A stretch of 64,000 nt of DNA. Origin: Carnegiea gigantea. Its lineage: Eukaryota > Streptophyta > Magnoliopsida > Caryophyllales > Cactaceae. Every line of letters starts with the position of its first letter. Position 1 is the stretch's first letter. Positions 9,886 to 21,546 of the stretch are shown here, in pieces. Below the pieces are notes generated by a model. That model saw only the letters and a list, made by a program, of their open reading frames with translations, was not told where the DNA came from and did no database searches. The stretch lies in the NCBI GenBank assembly GCA_029747015.1, contig JAKOGI010002205.1, positions 62,001 to 126,000 on the forward strand. Reading direction: 5' to 3'. The position numbers and the translations under genes were made by a program.

Positions 9886-11381
9886 ATGAGTACTAGCATG
9901 TCTGTGGAAGAGAAGCTTGAAGTTCTTTCCAAGCAAATGCAAGAAATGAGTGTGAGTAATCAAGAACTCAAGGCTCGAAATGAGTACTTGAGAAAACAAC
10001 TTGGAAACTACATGAAGCAAAAGCAAAAGGCGTGTGAAGAACCCATCCAATCCGAACCATGGAGGCAAGAACAAGTGTTTAGCCATACTCTTGATTCATC
10101 TAGTGAAGATGAACCATTGAGAATGACTAGACAAGACTCACGGAATCAAGCTAGTGCAAATGATTTCAAGGTTGAAATTCCAGAATTTGAAGGCAAGCTT
10201 GATCCTGAAGATTTTTTGGATTGGTTACACACAGTTGAAAGAGTTTTTGAGTACAAGGACATCCCAGAAGACAAGAAGGTGAAGCTGATTGCTTTAAGGC
10301 TTCGTAAGTATGCTTCTCTATGGTGGACTAACTTGTGTGCCAAAAGAGTAAGAGAAAGGAGGTCCAAAATCAGAACTTGGGAGAAGATGAAGTCAAAGCT
10401 CAAGGCTAGATTTCTTCCTTCTACCTATGTTCAAGATTGCTACTCACAACTCCACCATTTGAACCAAGGTAATTTGAGTGTAGAAGAATACACTCGTGAA
10501 TTTGAAAAGCTTGTGATTAAGTGTGATATTCAAGACCCAGAAGAACAAACAATTGTTAGATACTTGGGAGGTCTTGATCCTAGGTATGCTAATGTTGTTG
10601 ATTTGCAAGCTTACACTTCTTTTGATGAAGTATGTGTGCTAGCTCACAAGGTTGAGCAGCAAAAGAAGAGCAAACCGCCCTCACGGCATGAAAATCCAAA
10701 TCCCTCACCATATGAACAAACCTTAAACAAGAGAGTTCATCTTATGTCCCTCAACCCACGGCATCCCTTTCCCCTTCTCCACAAAAAAACCAAACTCCAC
10801 CAAAGGGCCTACCCCCACAACTCACACCAAAACCCCTTCCTAAAAACATCCCAAGGTGTTTTAAGTGCCAAGGCTTTGGTCACTTAGCATCAGATTGTAC
10901 AAACCGAAGGTATGTTACCTTGGCTGAATGGAAGGCAACTGAGGAGGTCGAAATAGAAGAGGAAAAGAAAGAGGATAAAGAAGATGATCTCGAGGAGATA
11001 GTGATTGAGGCGGATGAAGGTGAAATGCTCACCTTAGACACTTACCACCCACCAAAATACAAAGAGAATCGAAATATTCTTTTCATGACTTTTGGTGAAC
11101 CATCAACCTTTTCCCCCACTCCACCCACACCCAAAACACTCAAACGAACCTTCTGTCAATTCAATTCAGAATCATTCCTTACAGTTCCTAATCCTGAATT
11201 AAGAGCATGTGAGAAAGTGGTTCCAATCATGTTCAAGGAGCCCCCTACGTCCACCATTCCAATCAACAAGGGGAAGGTAAAGAAGAAAGTCTCTAAGTTC
11301 AAAAGAGACTTGTTTTTATGGTTGATTTTATTTCAACCAGAATTGAAGCAAAAGAGGAGTTCATTACCTACTATGATTTGA
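9886..11381 (+). pseudogene. R4 gag with novel C-terminal domain, first copy (frameshifted)
   Basis: The start is the ATG at 9886 (MSTSMSVEEKLEVL), as in R10; an open frame from 9814 begins at a non-ATG codon in the leader. The order is coiled coil, gag core, proline-rich spacer, CCHC knuckle, acidic stretch, then a tail beginning EMLTLDTYHPPK and ending FLWLILFQPELK. One G is missing at about 10730 compared with the second copy. This shifts the frame to a stop at 10887, and the original frame resumes by 10920. Apart from a handful of substitutions it matches the second copy. Confidence 0.9.
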
Positions 11382-11396
11382 GGGCAAATCATTTTT

Positions 11397-11409
11397 AACA
11401 AGGGGAGTA
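11397..11409 (+). other. R4 polypurine tract, first body
   Basis: AACAAGGGGAGTA directly precedes the LTR start TGATGG and would prime plus-strand DNA synthesis. The second body has the same tract at 14730-14742. The bases before it (TTGAGGGCAAATCA) still resemble the LRANS end of integrase in full elements. Confidence 0.8.
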
Positions 11410-13117
11410 TGATGGAAATCCCTTCATCCCTTTTGTTAAAAAGAATCAAATCAATTAGGTAATCTTATTATGCTGGTTTAAGGATGAATAAATCATCCAA
11501 GTTTTGATTAAACATTGAAACTGCAGGGCAAGGGTTAAATCCAGCAGCTAACCCGTTTTTGTGTGCTTAATTTCTCAAACATACTAAGGGTTATGTCTAA
11601 TATTTTTTGATGGATTTGAAGATCAAGATGTTAGCTTTCCAACAAATCAAGTTTCATCCAATTTGGACTTCATTTGGTCGTTCAAATCAGCAATTAAACC
11701 CAAGGTGTCAAAACTGCCCAGCAGGGCCAGGATGAACCCGGTTTTGTTCTTTTTATTTCTTATGATATAGTTTAGCTTAAGTCTTGAATTTTTACATATT
11801 TTGGGTCCCTAAGATCTTAGCTTTCATTTCCAATTGGAATTACCAGATTTGGAGTTCAATTGGTTAGTGAACTAAGCTAATTAGTAAACCTGTGCTGTTT
11901 TGGAGTCCAATCTGCACGGTTTGGGAAATCAGGCTGATTCAAGGGGCAAATGACGTCCAATTGCTATGATTCAAAAAGGAGGGTAATCTAGACATCTTGA
12001 GGTTTCCAACCATGTAAGAAACGTAGCAATTAGTCATCATTTAGGTGTCAAACATGCGTTGCAAGTGGAGGCAGAAACCGGCTGCTTGACACCCGGTTGC
12101 TTAGCCTGGTGGTTTTCCTCCTTCAAGGGGTTTGCTTAAGGTGGAAGGCTGCCAAGCAGGTCATTTTGAGCTGCTTGATTAAGCACCACTCAGCTACTTG
12201 AGAAAGAGACACGTGGAGCTAGTGAAACGCCACCATTTTGCAAGCTCTCATTCTACCACTCAAGCATGACATGGCACACATGCAATTTTCAGTCCTTTTG
12301 AGGTGGCAGCCATGCACTCTTGCCTCCCTAAGGAAATTGAGTCAACAAGGTTTCTTAATACTTAGGAAAGAGTTTAGGAAGGAAATCTTGTGTTTTGTAG
12401 CTAAACTTTCAGCTTATGTATGTTTTAGCTTAAACCGTGTGCTATAGGGTTAGTTTAATGACTTTCCTTGCCTAGAAGGAAAGCTCTTTTCATGTAATCA
12501 CAAGGCTATATAAGTGCCTTGGCTGTTTGTTAAACAACAAGTTTTGAGTATTGAAGTTGAGAGCAAAGACTTTGTGTCTTGTGATTTCTTAAACACTTAA
12601 CTTGCTTATCCTTAATTGTGGCCGATTAAGGTGGTGACCAAGTGAGTCTTGATCTTTGGTTAGGTGGTGTATCTTATCCTAATCCAAGATTAAGGGCCCT
12701 AAGCTAAGTGATTAGTGGTGTATCTTATCTAATCACAAGGCTTAGAACTATCCAGATTCATTGAATTCACTTAAAGTTCATGAAGTTAGCTTTGGGTTCC
12801 TTAAACCAAAGCTCTCCTTTTTCATGTTCTAATCAGTGAACTTCATTCCTCTCTTTCTTTTTTTCTTTTCATATTCATTTCAAGCTTAATCAAGGCCAAG
12901 AATTCTTGCTTTGATTCAGTTTTGAGCCCAAACACAAAAGCCATCTCAAAAACCGTGAAAATCACAAACTAGGCGTGCTTAGGCAGCAAGTTGGCAGGGT
13001 GCCCCCGTGCCTTGAAGCACGATCGTGCCACCCCTGGTTCGAGAGTTTCCCACTTGTTTTGGTTGTGTTCTTGTTGTAAGTTGGCTTGGGTTGTTTCTAC
13101 CCTTGAGACTTACATCA
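11410..13117 (+). repeat. R4 middle LTR
   Basis: The LTR is 1708 bp. Its TATA is at 12507-12514, its hairpin module at 12610-12736, and its GCACGG block near 12993-13030 has one stem base changed (CAGGG for CACGG). Around 12313-12345 and 12430-12450 it carries variants (GCACTCTTGCCTCCC; GTGTGCTATAGGG) that both outer LTRs lack. It is therefore a different subtype rather than a simple copy of either neighbour. Confidence 0.92.
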
Positions 13118-13217
13118 TTTTTGGTATCAGAGCAAGTTCAGATCCTTGCCTGAACCCCACGCTCCCAAATTCAATCCAAACACAGTCAAGCATAAACCGT
13201 TCCTTCCTGCGCTCACA

Positions 13218-14714
13218 ATGAGTACTAGCATGTCTGTGGAAGAGAAGCTTGAAGTTCTTTCCAAGCAAATGCAAGAAATGAGTGTGAGTAATCAAGAACT
13301 CAAGGGTCGAAATGAGTACTTGAGAAAACAACTTGGAAACTACATGAAGCAAAAGCAAAAGGCGTGTGAAGAACCCATCCAATCCGAACCATGGAGGCAA
13401 AAACAAGTGTTTAGCCATACTCTTGATTCATCTAGTGAAGATGAACCATTGAGAATGACTAGACAAGACTCACGGAATCAAGCTAGTGCAAATGATTTCA
13501 AGGTTGAAATTCCAGAATTTGAAGGCAAGCTTGATCCTGAAGATTTTTTGGATTGGTTACACACAGTTGAAAGAGTTTTTGAGTACAAGGACATCCCAGA
13601 AGACAAGAAGGTGAAGCTGATTGCTTTAAGGCTTCGTAAGTATGCTTCTCTATGGTGGACTAACTTGTGTGCCAAAAGAGTAAGAGAAAGGAGGTCCAAA
13701 ATCAGAACTTGGGAGAAGATGAAGTCAAAGCTCAAGGCTAGATTTCTTCTTTCTACCTATGTTCAAGATTGCTACTCACAACTCCACCATTTGAACCAAG
13801 GTAATTTGAGTGTAGAAGAATACACTCGTGAATTTGAAAAGCTTGTGATTAAGTGTGATTTGCAAGAGCCAGAAGAACAAACAATTGTTAGATACTTTGG
13901 AGGTCTTGATCCTAGGTATGCTAATGTTGTTGATTTGCAAGCTTACACTTCTTTTGATGAAGTATGTGTGCTAGCTCACAAGGTTGAGCAGCAAAAGAAG
14001 AGCAGACCGCCCTCACGGCATGAAAATCCAAATCCCTCACCATATGAACAAACCTTAAACAAGGAGAGTTCATCTTATGTCCCTCAACCCACGGCATCCC
14101 TTTCCCCTTCTCCACAAAAAAACCAAACTCCACCAATGGGCCTACCCCCACAACTCACACCAAAACCCCTTCCTAAAAACATCCCAAGGTGTTTTAAGTG
14201 CCAAGGCTTTGGTCACTTAGCATCAGATTGTACAAACCGAAGGTATGTTACCTTGGCTGAATGGAAGGCAACTGAGGAGGGCGAAATAGAAGAGGAAAAG
14301 AAAGAGGATAAAGAAGATGATCTCGAGGAGATAGTGATTGAGGCGGATGAAGGTGAAATGCTCACCTTAGACACTTACCACCCACCAAAATACAAAGAGA
14401 ATCAAAATATTCTTTTCATGACTTTTAGTGAACCATCAACCTTTTCCCCCACTCCACCCACACCCAAAACACTCAAACAAACCTTCTGTCAATTCAATTC
14501 AGAATCATTCCTTACAGTTCCTAATCCTGAATTAAGAGCATGTGAGAAAGTGGTTCCAATCATGTTCAAGGAGCCCCCTACGTCCACCATTCCAATCAAC
14601 AAGGGGAAGGTAAAGAAGAAAGTCTCTAAGTTCAAAAGAGACTTGTTTTTATGGTTGATTTTATTTCAACCAGAATTGAAGCAAAAGAGGAGTTCATTAC
14701 CTACTATGATTTGA
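13218..14714 (+). CDS. Gag-like protein with novel C-terminal domain, intact (R4 second copy)
   Basis: The frame is open for 498 codons from ATG 13218. Residues about 5-50 are a heptad-rich coiled coil. About 95-260 are the retrotransposon gag core (VEIPEFEGKLDPEDFLDWLHTVE, then KYASLWWTNLCAKR and EEYTREFEKL). A proline-rich spacer and a CCHC knuckle (CFKCQGFGHLASDC) starting at C325 follow, then an acidic stretch. Residues about 375-498 form a tail unlike protease: LTLDTYHPPK, EPSTFSPTPP, LKQTFCQ, PNPELRACE, LFLWLILFQP. The gag part should bind RNA and assemble particles (family knowledge). The tail has no function I recognise, but R8 shares it. No polymerase follows, so mobility would need enzymes from elements such as R10. 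Confidence 0.93.
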   Translation: MSTSMSVEEKLEVLSKQMQEMSVSNQELKGRNEYLRKQLGNYMKQKQKACEEPIQSEPWRQKQVFSHTLDSSSEDEPLRMTRQDSRNQASANDFKVEIPEFEGKLDPEDFLDWLHTVERVFEYKDIPEDKKVKLIALRLRKYASLWWTNLCAKRVRERRSKIRTWEKMKSKLKARFLLSTYVQDCYSQLHHLNQGNLSVEEYTREFEKLVIKCDLQEPEEQTIVRYFGGLDPRYANVVDLQAYTSFDEVCVLAHKVEQQKKSRPPSRHENPNPSPYEQTLNKESSSYVPQPTASLSPSPQKNQTPPMGLPPQLTPKPLPKNIPRCFKCQGFGHLASDCTNRRYVTLAEWKATEEGEIEEEKKEDKEDDLEEIVIEADEGEMLTLDTYHPPKYKENQNILFMTFSEPSTFSPTPPTPKTLKQTFCQFNSESFLTVPNPELRACEKVVPIMFKEPPTSTIPINKGKVKKKVSKFKRDLFLWLILFQPELKQKRSSLPTMI

Positions 14715-14742
14715 GGGCAAATCATTTTTAACAAGGGGAGTA

Positions 14743-16472
14743 TGATGGAAATCCCTCCATCCCTTTTTTTAAAAAAGAATCAAATCAAATTAGGTAGTCT
14801 TATTATGCTGGTTTAAGGATGAATAAATCATCCAAGTTTTGATTAAACATTGAAACTGCAGGGCAAGGGTTAAATCCAGCAGCTAACCCGTTTTTTGTGT
14901 GCTTAATTTCTCAAACATACTAAGGGTTTATGTCTAATATTTTTTGATGGATTTGAAGATCAAGATGTTAGCTTTCCAACAAATCAAGTTTCATCCAATT
15001 TGGACTTCATTTGGTCGTTCAAATCAGCAATTAAACCCAAGGTGTCAAAACTGCCCAGCAGGGCCAGGATGAACCCGGTTTTGTTCTTTTTATTTCTTAT
15101 GATGTAGTTTAGCTTAAATCTTGTATTTTTACATATTTTGGGTCCCCAGATCTTAGCTTTCATGTCCAATTGGAATTACCAGATTTGGAGTTCAATTGGT
15201 TAGTGAATTAAGCTAATTAGTAAACCTGTGCTGTTTTGGAGTCCAATCTGCACGGTTTTGGGAATCAGGCTGATTCAAGGGGAAAATGACGTCCAATTGC
15301 TATGATTCAAAAAGGAGGGTAATCTAGACATCTTGAGGTTTCCAACCATGTAAGAAACGTAGCAATTAGTCATCATTGGAGGTGTCAAACATGCGTTGCA
15401 AGTGGAGGCAGAAACCGGCTGCTTGACACCCGGTTGCTTAGCCTGGTGGTTTTCCTCCTTCAAGGGGTTTGCTTAAGGTGGAAGGCTGCCAAGCAGGTCA
15501 TTTTGAGCTGCTTGATTAAGCACCACTTAGCTACTTGAGAGAGAGACACGTGGAGCTAGTGAAACGCCACCATTTTGCAAGCTCTCATTCTACCACTCAA
15601 GCATGACATGGCACACATGCAATTTTCAGTCCTTTTGAGGTGGCAGCCATGCTCTCTTACCTTCCTTGAAGGGAAATTGAGTCAACAAGGTTTCTTAATA
15701 CTTAGGAAAGAGTTTAAGAAGGAAATCTTGTGTTTTGTAGCTTAAACTTTCAGCTTATGTATATTTTAGCTTAAACCGTGTATTACTAAGCATAGGATTA
15801 GTTTAATGACTTTCCTTGCCTAGAAGGAAAGCTCTTTTCATGTAATCACAAGGCTATATAAGTGCCTTGGCTGCTCTTTTGTAAAAACAACAAGTTTTGA
15901 GTATTAAAGTTGAGAGCAAAGACTTTGTGTCTTGTGATTTCTTAAACACTTAACTTGCTTATCCTTAATTGTGGCCGATTAAGGTGGTGACCAAGTGAGT
16001 CTTGATCTTTGGTTAGGTGGTGTATCTTATCCTAATCCAAGATTAAGGGCCCTAAGCTAAGTGATTAGTGGTGTATCTTATCTAATCACAAGGCTTAGAA
16101 CTATCCAGATTCCATTGAATTCACTTAAAGTTCATGAAGTTAGCTTTGGGTTCCTTAAACCAAAGCTCTCCTTTTTTTCATGTTCTAATCAGTGAACTTC
16201 ATTCCTCTCTTCTTTTTTTCTTTTCATATTCATTTCAAGCTTAATCAAGGCCAAGAATTCTTGCTTTGATTCAGTTTTGAGCCCAAACACAAAAGCCATC
16301 TCAAAAACCGTGAAAATCACAAACTAGGCGTGCTTAGGCAGCAAGTTGGCACGGTGCCCCCGTGCCTTGAAGCACGACCGTGCCACCCCTGGTTCGAGAG
16401 TTTCCCACTTGTTTTGGTTGTGTTCTTGTTGTAAGTTGGCTTGGGTTGTTCCTACCCTTGAGACTTACATCA
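14743..16472 (+). repeat. R4 third LTR
   Basis: The LTR is 1730 bp and ends GACTTACATCA before target duplicate GGTTT. Its TATA is at 15854-15861, its hairpin module at 15963-16089, and its GCACGG/GCACGACCGTGC repeats at 16348-16386. It shares its distal variants with the first LTR. Confidence 0.93.
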
Positions 16473-16983
16473 GGTTTTCATCTTTTCCCAAGTTCTAATT
16501 TTAGTCTTACGCTCCCTAATCCTCTTAGCACACAAGTTGGCCCACCATAAAGAAGCATACTTACGTAGTTTCAATGCCACCAACTTGACTTTCTTTTCTT
16601 CTGGAACGTCCTTATATTCGAATACCCTCTCCACTGTGTGCAGCCAGTCCAAGAAATCTTCTGGATCAAGCTTGCTTTCATACTCTGGAATCTCAACTCT
16701 AAAATCACTAGAGTTACCTTGTCCTCTTTGCTCTTGCCGTGGTCGCCTGAATGGCTCTTCATCACTTGAGGATTCAAGGTTGTGACTGAACACTTGCTCT
16801 CGGCCTTGTGAAGCAGAATGGGATGGTTCCTCATTGAGCTTTTGCTTTTGTTTGAGGAAAATACCCAATTGCTTGCGTAGGTACTCGTTCTGTGCCTTGA
16901 GTTTCTTGATTAGAAGAAGTAACCTCATGGTTATTCTTCAAAATGGCATCAAGCTTCTCTTCTATGCTCATACTAGTACTCAT
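16473..16983 (-). pseudogene. R2 gag N-terminal part (frameshifted)
   Basis: The ATG is at 16983-16981 (MSTSMSIEEKLDA). After about 30 codons an extra A near 16904 shifts the frame. The gag core then reads KAQNEYLRKQLG, VEIPEYESKLDPEDFLDWLHTVERVFEYKDVPE and KYASLWWANLCAKR up to EKMK, where R4 interrupts it. It joins the R2 gag at 8068. The N-terminal stretch is a coiled coil. Confidence 0.87.
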
Positions 16984-17062
16984 GTTTGTGTTTGTTCAAA
17001 GGAAAGATGGAGAAGAAGGAAGTTTGGATGCGTGGATTCAATACCAGGCCAAGATGAAACAC

Positions 17063-17079
17063 GGCTCTGATACCAAATA
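17063..17079 (-). other. R2 primer-binding site
   Basis: On the minus strand this reads TTTGGTATCAGAGCC after the LTR end TTTACATCA. It fixes the R2 5' LTR boundary at 17080. Confidence 0.88.
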
Positions 17080-18115
17080 TGATGTAAATGTGCAAGGGAA
17101 AACGAGGACCCAAGGCAACTTCACACTGAAGGGGCTGAAATTTGAAGGAAGAAAATGAGCTGAAGTGGCACGGCCGTGCTGATAGGCACGGTCACACCGT
17201 GCCAAGGTTCTGCCCAAGGAAACTAGGAGAGCCTAGTCTTAGCCGGCTTAGGTGCTTTTGAGCTTGGATTGTGTTTCCAGTCTTTCGGTGGGCTTGAACT
17301 CATGAGAAAGGTTGGGAATGATGGTAGAAAGAGTAGTTTAATGGAAGAGAACGAAGAACACTCAAGTATTAGGGATTGGAAATGAAGAACACAATGGATG
17401 AAAGAGATTAACTTGATGATTCAAGCTAATCAAATGGGTTCAGGTAAAGCTAAACTCTAGGATTAGATACAGAAACACCACTAATCTTTGAGTTTAGGGC
17501 CCTTAAGCTTGATTAAGATACAGAGTCACCACTTAATCAAGGTTAAGACTCACTTGGACACCACTTAGTTTGGCTTAAACTAAGATAAGCAAGCAAGAGT
17601 TTGGAGTGAAAGCCTCAAATGCTCTCTATGATTTTCATTCAACCGAAATCTAAAGTGTTTCCTTTTTGGCCGTGTGTGTCTTACATAGGCAGCAAAATAA
17701 TCAAGCTAAGCAAGCTCTCACACAAGCACTTCTAGCTTTCCTTCCTAGGTAGGAAAGGTATTAGGCTTAATTACACCCGGTTAAGCTAACCGGTTTTGAT
17801 CATCTCCCTTAACACTAAACAAAGTGCATTAAGCTAACTAGGAAAGCAAGACAAATGATTAATACAACTTGATTATCTTGTACTTAGGCCTAAACAACTT
17901 GGAAACTCAGCAAAAGCCATGTGCACAGTCGAAAAGTGAACCTCCCTTTGCGGCTGTCCAATGAGAAGCAAGCTAGCACCTTCCTTGTCTACCAATGAGA
18001 TTCAAGAAACAAGCCTACTTGCAGCCCTTCCCTCATTGGTTGTTTTCTTCCCTAGGCTGTCTTGGACGTGTGCCAACATTGAAAGGGGTGCTCATTCAGC
18101 TGAAGAGAAGGAAAC
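17080..18115 (-). repeat. R2 5' LTR, distal part (interrupted by R5)
   Basis: This LTR begins at the primer site and is cut at 18115 by R5 (target duplicate GAAAC 18111-18115 and 25130-25134); 25135-25138 is the next remnant before R6. GCACGG motifs sit at 17167-17204, inside the LTR close to its primer-site end, as in R4 and R10. The remaining start of the LTR is not in the window. Confidence 0.75.
17461..17584 (-). other. Leader hairpin module, R2 LTR
   Basis: Plus coordinates of minus-strand hairpins: HP2 with stems 17461-17466/17481-17486 (GATTAG/CTAATC), HP2 with perfect 10-bp stems 17508-17517/17532-17541 (CTTGATTAAG/CTTAATCAAG), and HP1 with 8-bp stems 17564-17571/17577-17584. The HP2 loops read TGGTG...TCTGTAT on the element strand. 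Confidence 0.7.
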
Positions 18116-19252
18116 TGGTGTATCTTCAAGGGGGAAACCAAGAGGATGGGAAAGAAGGTGGAATGAATGCAATGGATGGTAGCAACAAGGCAACTTTGAA
18201 TTCACAAACTCACCTTGAGTTGGGGATGTTAGAACCAGAACTAACACCTACCTTGGATACAGAAACACCACCAAGGTTTGATGTTAGGGCCCTTAATAAC
18301 CTCTTGGATACAGAAACACCACCAAGAAGGAAGTTAAGACTCTTACTAGATCACCACTCAACTTGGCCAAGAGATGAGATAAGCTAGAAGAGAGTTTGAG
18401 GATTCAAAGGAGCAAAGCTCAACTTCATTTCATGCAATTCCTTGATAGTGGCCGGCCAAGGGCTTGTGGGGGTATTAATACAAAAGTTTCAAGTACAAAT
18501 CATAGGCCCTAGGTTGCACTATAAGCTAAACTAGGCAAAAATACAAAGATCAAATCAAAGCAAAAAAGGATAGATGCATCCTCCACTTGACACCTCTTCA
18601 ATGCTAATCTTGAGGATGATGTGTTGATCTTGGGGTGAATGGAAGCTTCCTTGGCAGCTTGGTACTTCCCATAATGACTCTTGCAAGTGGCTAAGCATGG
18701 ATTAGAGCAACAAAAACACCTCATCACTCTCTCTTGTACCCGGCTGGCCTAGGACCGGTTAAAAGGGTGTTTCAGCCCTTGTTTTGGTGGTTAATAGCTC
18801 CTCATGAGTGTAATTTGGCTGAGGTTTTTTGTGGTCACTTGATAATATTTTAAAAGTACTTTCAAGCCATAAAAGTTTCAAGCCAAGTAGAAGAGAGATG
18901 GGCCCCCAAACAGCCTCTTGTTTCAGCCCTACCCAGTTCAGCGCCAGAATATAGTGATTGACTTTGCTTGGAGTTTTGAGGTATCAAATGAACTCCAAAT
19001 GACTTGGAAGAGGTCTTGATGGAAAGAGCACGTCTTGAACTTAAACTTAGGCTTCCAGCAACCCCATTTTAGCCTTGGGAAGTTTAGGAAATAACGTGCA
19101 CAAAACTGGGTTTGTGCACGCCTGAAATTCCATTTTTGAGGAAATAGTTTCCTTGCTCCCTTAGGCTGATTTCTTGCATCTTGGACATGAGGTTTGGACC
19201 TTTTGGGCTACCTTGATGGCTATGGATCACGTTAGGGGTTGGACCTCCATCA
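18116..19252 (-). repeat. R5 3' LTR
   Basis: The pol frame continues into the start of this LTR for about 50 codons and ends ...KPSFVHVIS at about 19084. The hairpin module at about 18250-18376 contains two HP2 copies whose stems differ, ACCTTGG/CCAAGGT at 18250-18277 and TCTTGG/CCAAGA at 18302-18327, around the identical loop ATACAGAAACACCA (plus strand). Confidence 0.93.
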
Positions 19253-19641
19253 TCCTCCCCTTGTTGAAGAGAATTTGCCCTCAAATTGATAAGATTATCA
19301 TCCTCCTCATAAGGGCTAAGGTCGGCTACGTTAAAAGTAGCAGAAACTCCATACTCACCGGGCAAATTGATCTTGTATGCATTATCATTGATGCGTTCCA
19401 ACACTTCAAAAGGACCATCGGCCCTTGGCATCTATTTGCTCTTCCTCTTAGAAGGAAACCGTTCCTTCCTTAAGTGAACCCATACCAAATCACCGGGGTG
19501 GAACACCATCTTCTTTCTATGCTTGTTGGCATGGTCTTTGTATGAGGCATTGGCCTTCTCAATCTTGGCCTTCACGGTTTCATGGAGTTTTTGGATCTCC
19601 TCCACCCGTTTGCTAGCCTCCATGTGAGGCTTCTCATTCAT
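19253..19641 (-). pseudogene. R5 integrase C-terminal domain (two in-frame stops)
   Basis: The frame reads KVEEIQKLHE-like helix, then FHPGDLVWVHLRKERFPSKRKSK, a TAG at 19434-19432 where relatives have leucine (KSKLMPR), then DGPFEVLERINDNAYK, ATFNVADLSPYEEDD and LRANSLQQGEDDGG at the LTR. A TGA separates it from the integrase core at 19642-19644. The domain is the GPF/Y module that in chromoviruses contributes to DNA binding and target choice. Confidence 0.88.
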
Positions 19642-19644
19642 TTC

Positions 19645-21546
19645 TCATGGAGTAAGATCAAGGGGACTTAAAGGATCCATCCCATAGACTACCTTGAATG
19701 GTGATAAACCGGTGGCCTTGCTAGGTGACTTGTTGAAGGCGAATTCGGCTTGTGGGAAGGCTAAGTCCCAAGCTTTGATGTTGGATTTCACTAGCACTCT
19801 TAAGAGGGTTCCCAAAGTCCGGTTGGTGACTTCGGTTTGCCCATCCGTTTGAGGGTGGCATGAAGTGCTATACTTGAGCTTGGTTCCCATCTTCTTCCAA
19901 AGTGTCACCCAAAAATGGCTAAGGAACTTGGTATCCCTATCCGAAACAATGGATCTAGGGATGCCATGTAGCCTCATTACTTCCTTGAAGTATAACTCGG
20001 CAATGTGGGTGGCATCATTGGTCTTGGTACAAGGTATGAAATGGGCCATCTTAGAGAAACGATCAACAACAACAAAGATCGAATCTTTACCCCTTTGTGT
20101 CCTTGGGAGGCCAAGGATGAAGTCCATGCTTACATCTTCCCAAGGATGATTGGGAGTGGGTAGGGGTGTGTAGAGACCGTGGGGTAGGAGGTGACTCTTG
20201 GCAACTTGGCAAGTTGCACATCTCTTCAACACATCTTGGACATCTTTGCTCATACTCGGCCAATAATAATGTTCCCTTAACATCGTAAGGGTCTTGTTTT
20301 CTCCAAAGTGACCGGCTAAAGATCCACCATGGACCTCACGAATGAGCAACTCTCTCGTGCCACACTTAGGCACACATAATCTTGAACCCTTGAATAAAAA
20401 GCCATCTTGGACAAGGAAATCACCTTTAGGGTGCCGAAGGCATTCTTTGTAGAGCTCTCCCAATTCTTCATCATTCTCATATAGGGACTTCAAGTGCTCA
20501 AAGCCAAGGATGCAAGCATCAAGTTGGAATAGAAGTAAGTGCCTCCTTGACAAGGCATCGGCTCCTTGATTGAGCTTTCCGGATTTGTGCTTGATGGTGA
20601 AGTTAAAAGATTGGAGGAACTCCACCCACTTGGCATGCCGTGAGTTAAGCTTATGTTGCCCTTGAATGTATTTCAAGGCTTCATGATCGGAGTGCAAGGT
20701 GAACTCACTAGCCACCAAGTAATGATTCCAATGCTCAAGGCACCTCACTATTGCATAGAACTCCTTATCATACGTGGAGTACTTTCTCCTTGAGTCACAA
20801 AGCTTCTCACTAAAGAAGGCTAAGGGCCGCCCTTCTTGAGTGAGGACTCCTCCAATGCCAACTCCCGAGGCATCACACTCTACCTCAAACACTTTATCAA
20901 AGCATGGCAAGGCAAGAACCGGTGCTTGGGTGAGCTTGGACTTGATGGTTTCAAAGGCTTCTTGGGCTTTGGGAGTCCACTTGAATGATGTGCCTTTGAT
21001 AACCTCGGTCATAGGGGCCATAATGGTACTAAAGTTTCTAATGAACCGCCTATAGAATGAGGCAAGCCCATGGAAACTTCGCACATCATGAATACTCTTG
21101 GGGGTTGGCCAAGACCGAATTGCTTCCACTTTACTCTCATCAACTTTGATGCCTTCACTTGTGACAATGTAACCAAGGAAGGTGACCTCATGAGTGAAAA
21201 ATGCACACTTCTTGAGGTTACCGTAGAGCTTTTCCTTCTCTAGAACCTTCATGACTTGTGTGAGGTGTTGAAGGTGCTCTTCTTCATTCTTGCTATAGAT
21301 GAGGATGTCATCAAAATACACCACAACGAATTTTCCAATGAAGGGCCGGAACACTTGGTTCATGAGCCGCATGAAGGTACTTGGAGCATTTGACAATCCG
21401 AATGGCATGACTAGCCACTCATATAAGCCTCCTTTGGTTTTGAAGGCCGTCTTCCATTCATCTCCCTCTCTAATGCGGATTTGGTAGTAACCACTTCTCA
21501 AGTCCACCTTAGAGAACACACTAGAACCATATAACTCATCAAGCAT
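19645..21546 (-). pseudogene. R5 reverse transcriptase, RNaseH and integrase core
   Basis: This open stretch of about 633 codons holds most of RT ([39 protein letters not shown] with the YFDD catalytic pair), RNaseH ([12 protein letters not shown], then [17 protein letters not shown]), the HHCC zinc domain of integrase, and its core ([30 protein letters not shown] carrying the D-D-E residues). It ends at a TGA at 19644-19642. A deletion of one base near 21560 separates it from the RT N-terminus. Catalytic residues are intact, so the loss is recent, but R5 as a whole cannot make a full polyprotein. Confidence 0.92.

Larger units (their letters stand above)
8069..16472 (+). mobile_element. R4: three-LTR, two-body retrotransposon array within one target duplication
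   Basis: The order is LTR 8069-9785, gag body, LTR 11410-13117, gag body, LTR 14743-16472. Only one pair of target duplicates is seen, GGTTT at 8064-8068 and 16473-16477, and R2 gag reads on across it. Both bodies carry a primer site and a polypurine tract but no protease, RT, RNaseH or integrase. The unit is therefore a non-autonomous, gag-only element that became a tandem array. The outer LTRs share variants that the middle LTR lacks, chiefly in their last about 800 bp. Confidence 0.93.

Noticed and set aside
12238..12447. Open frame in the middle R4 LTR
   Set aside because: It is broken in the sister LTRs and overlaps the TATA-proximal U3. No homology recognised.
8069..16472. CRISPR-like or satellite array reading of the repeated R4 units
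   Set aside because: Repeat units are whole LTRs and gag bodies with primer sites and polypurine tracts, not short direct repeats with spacers.
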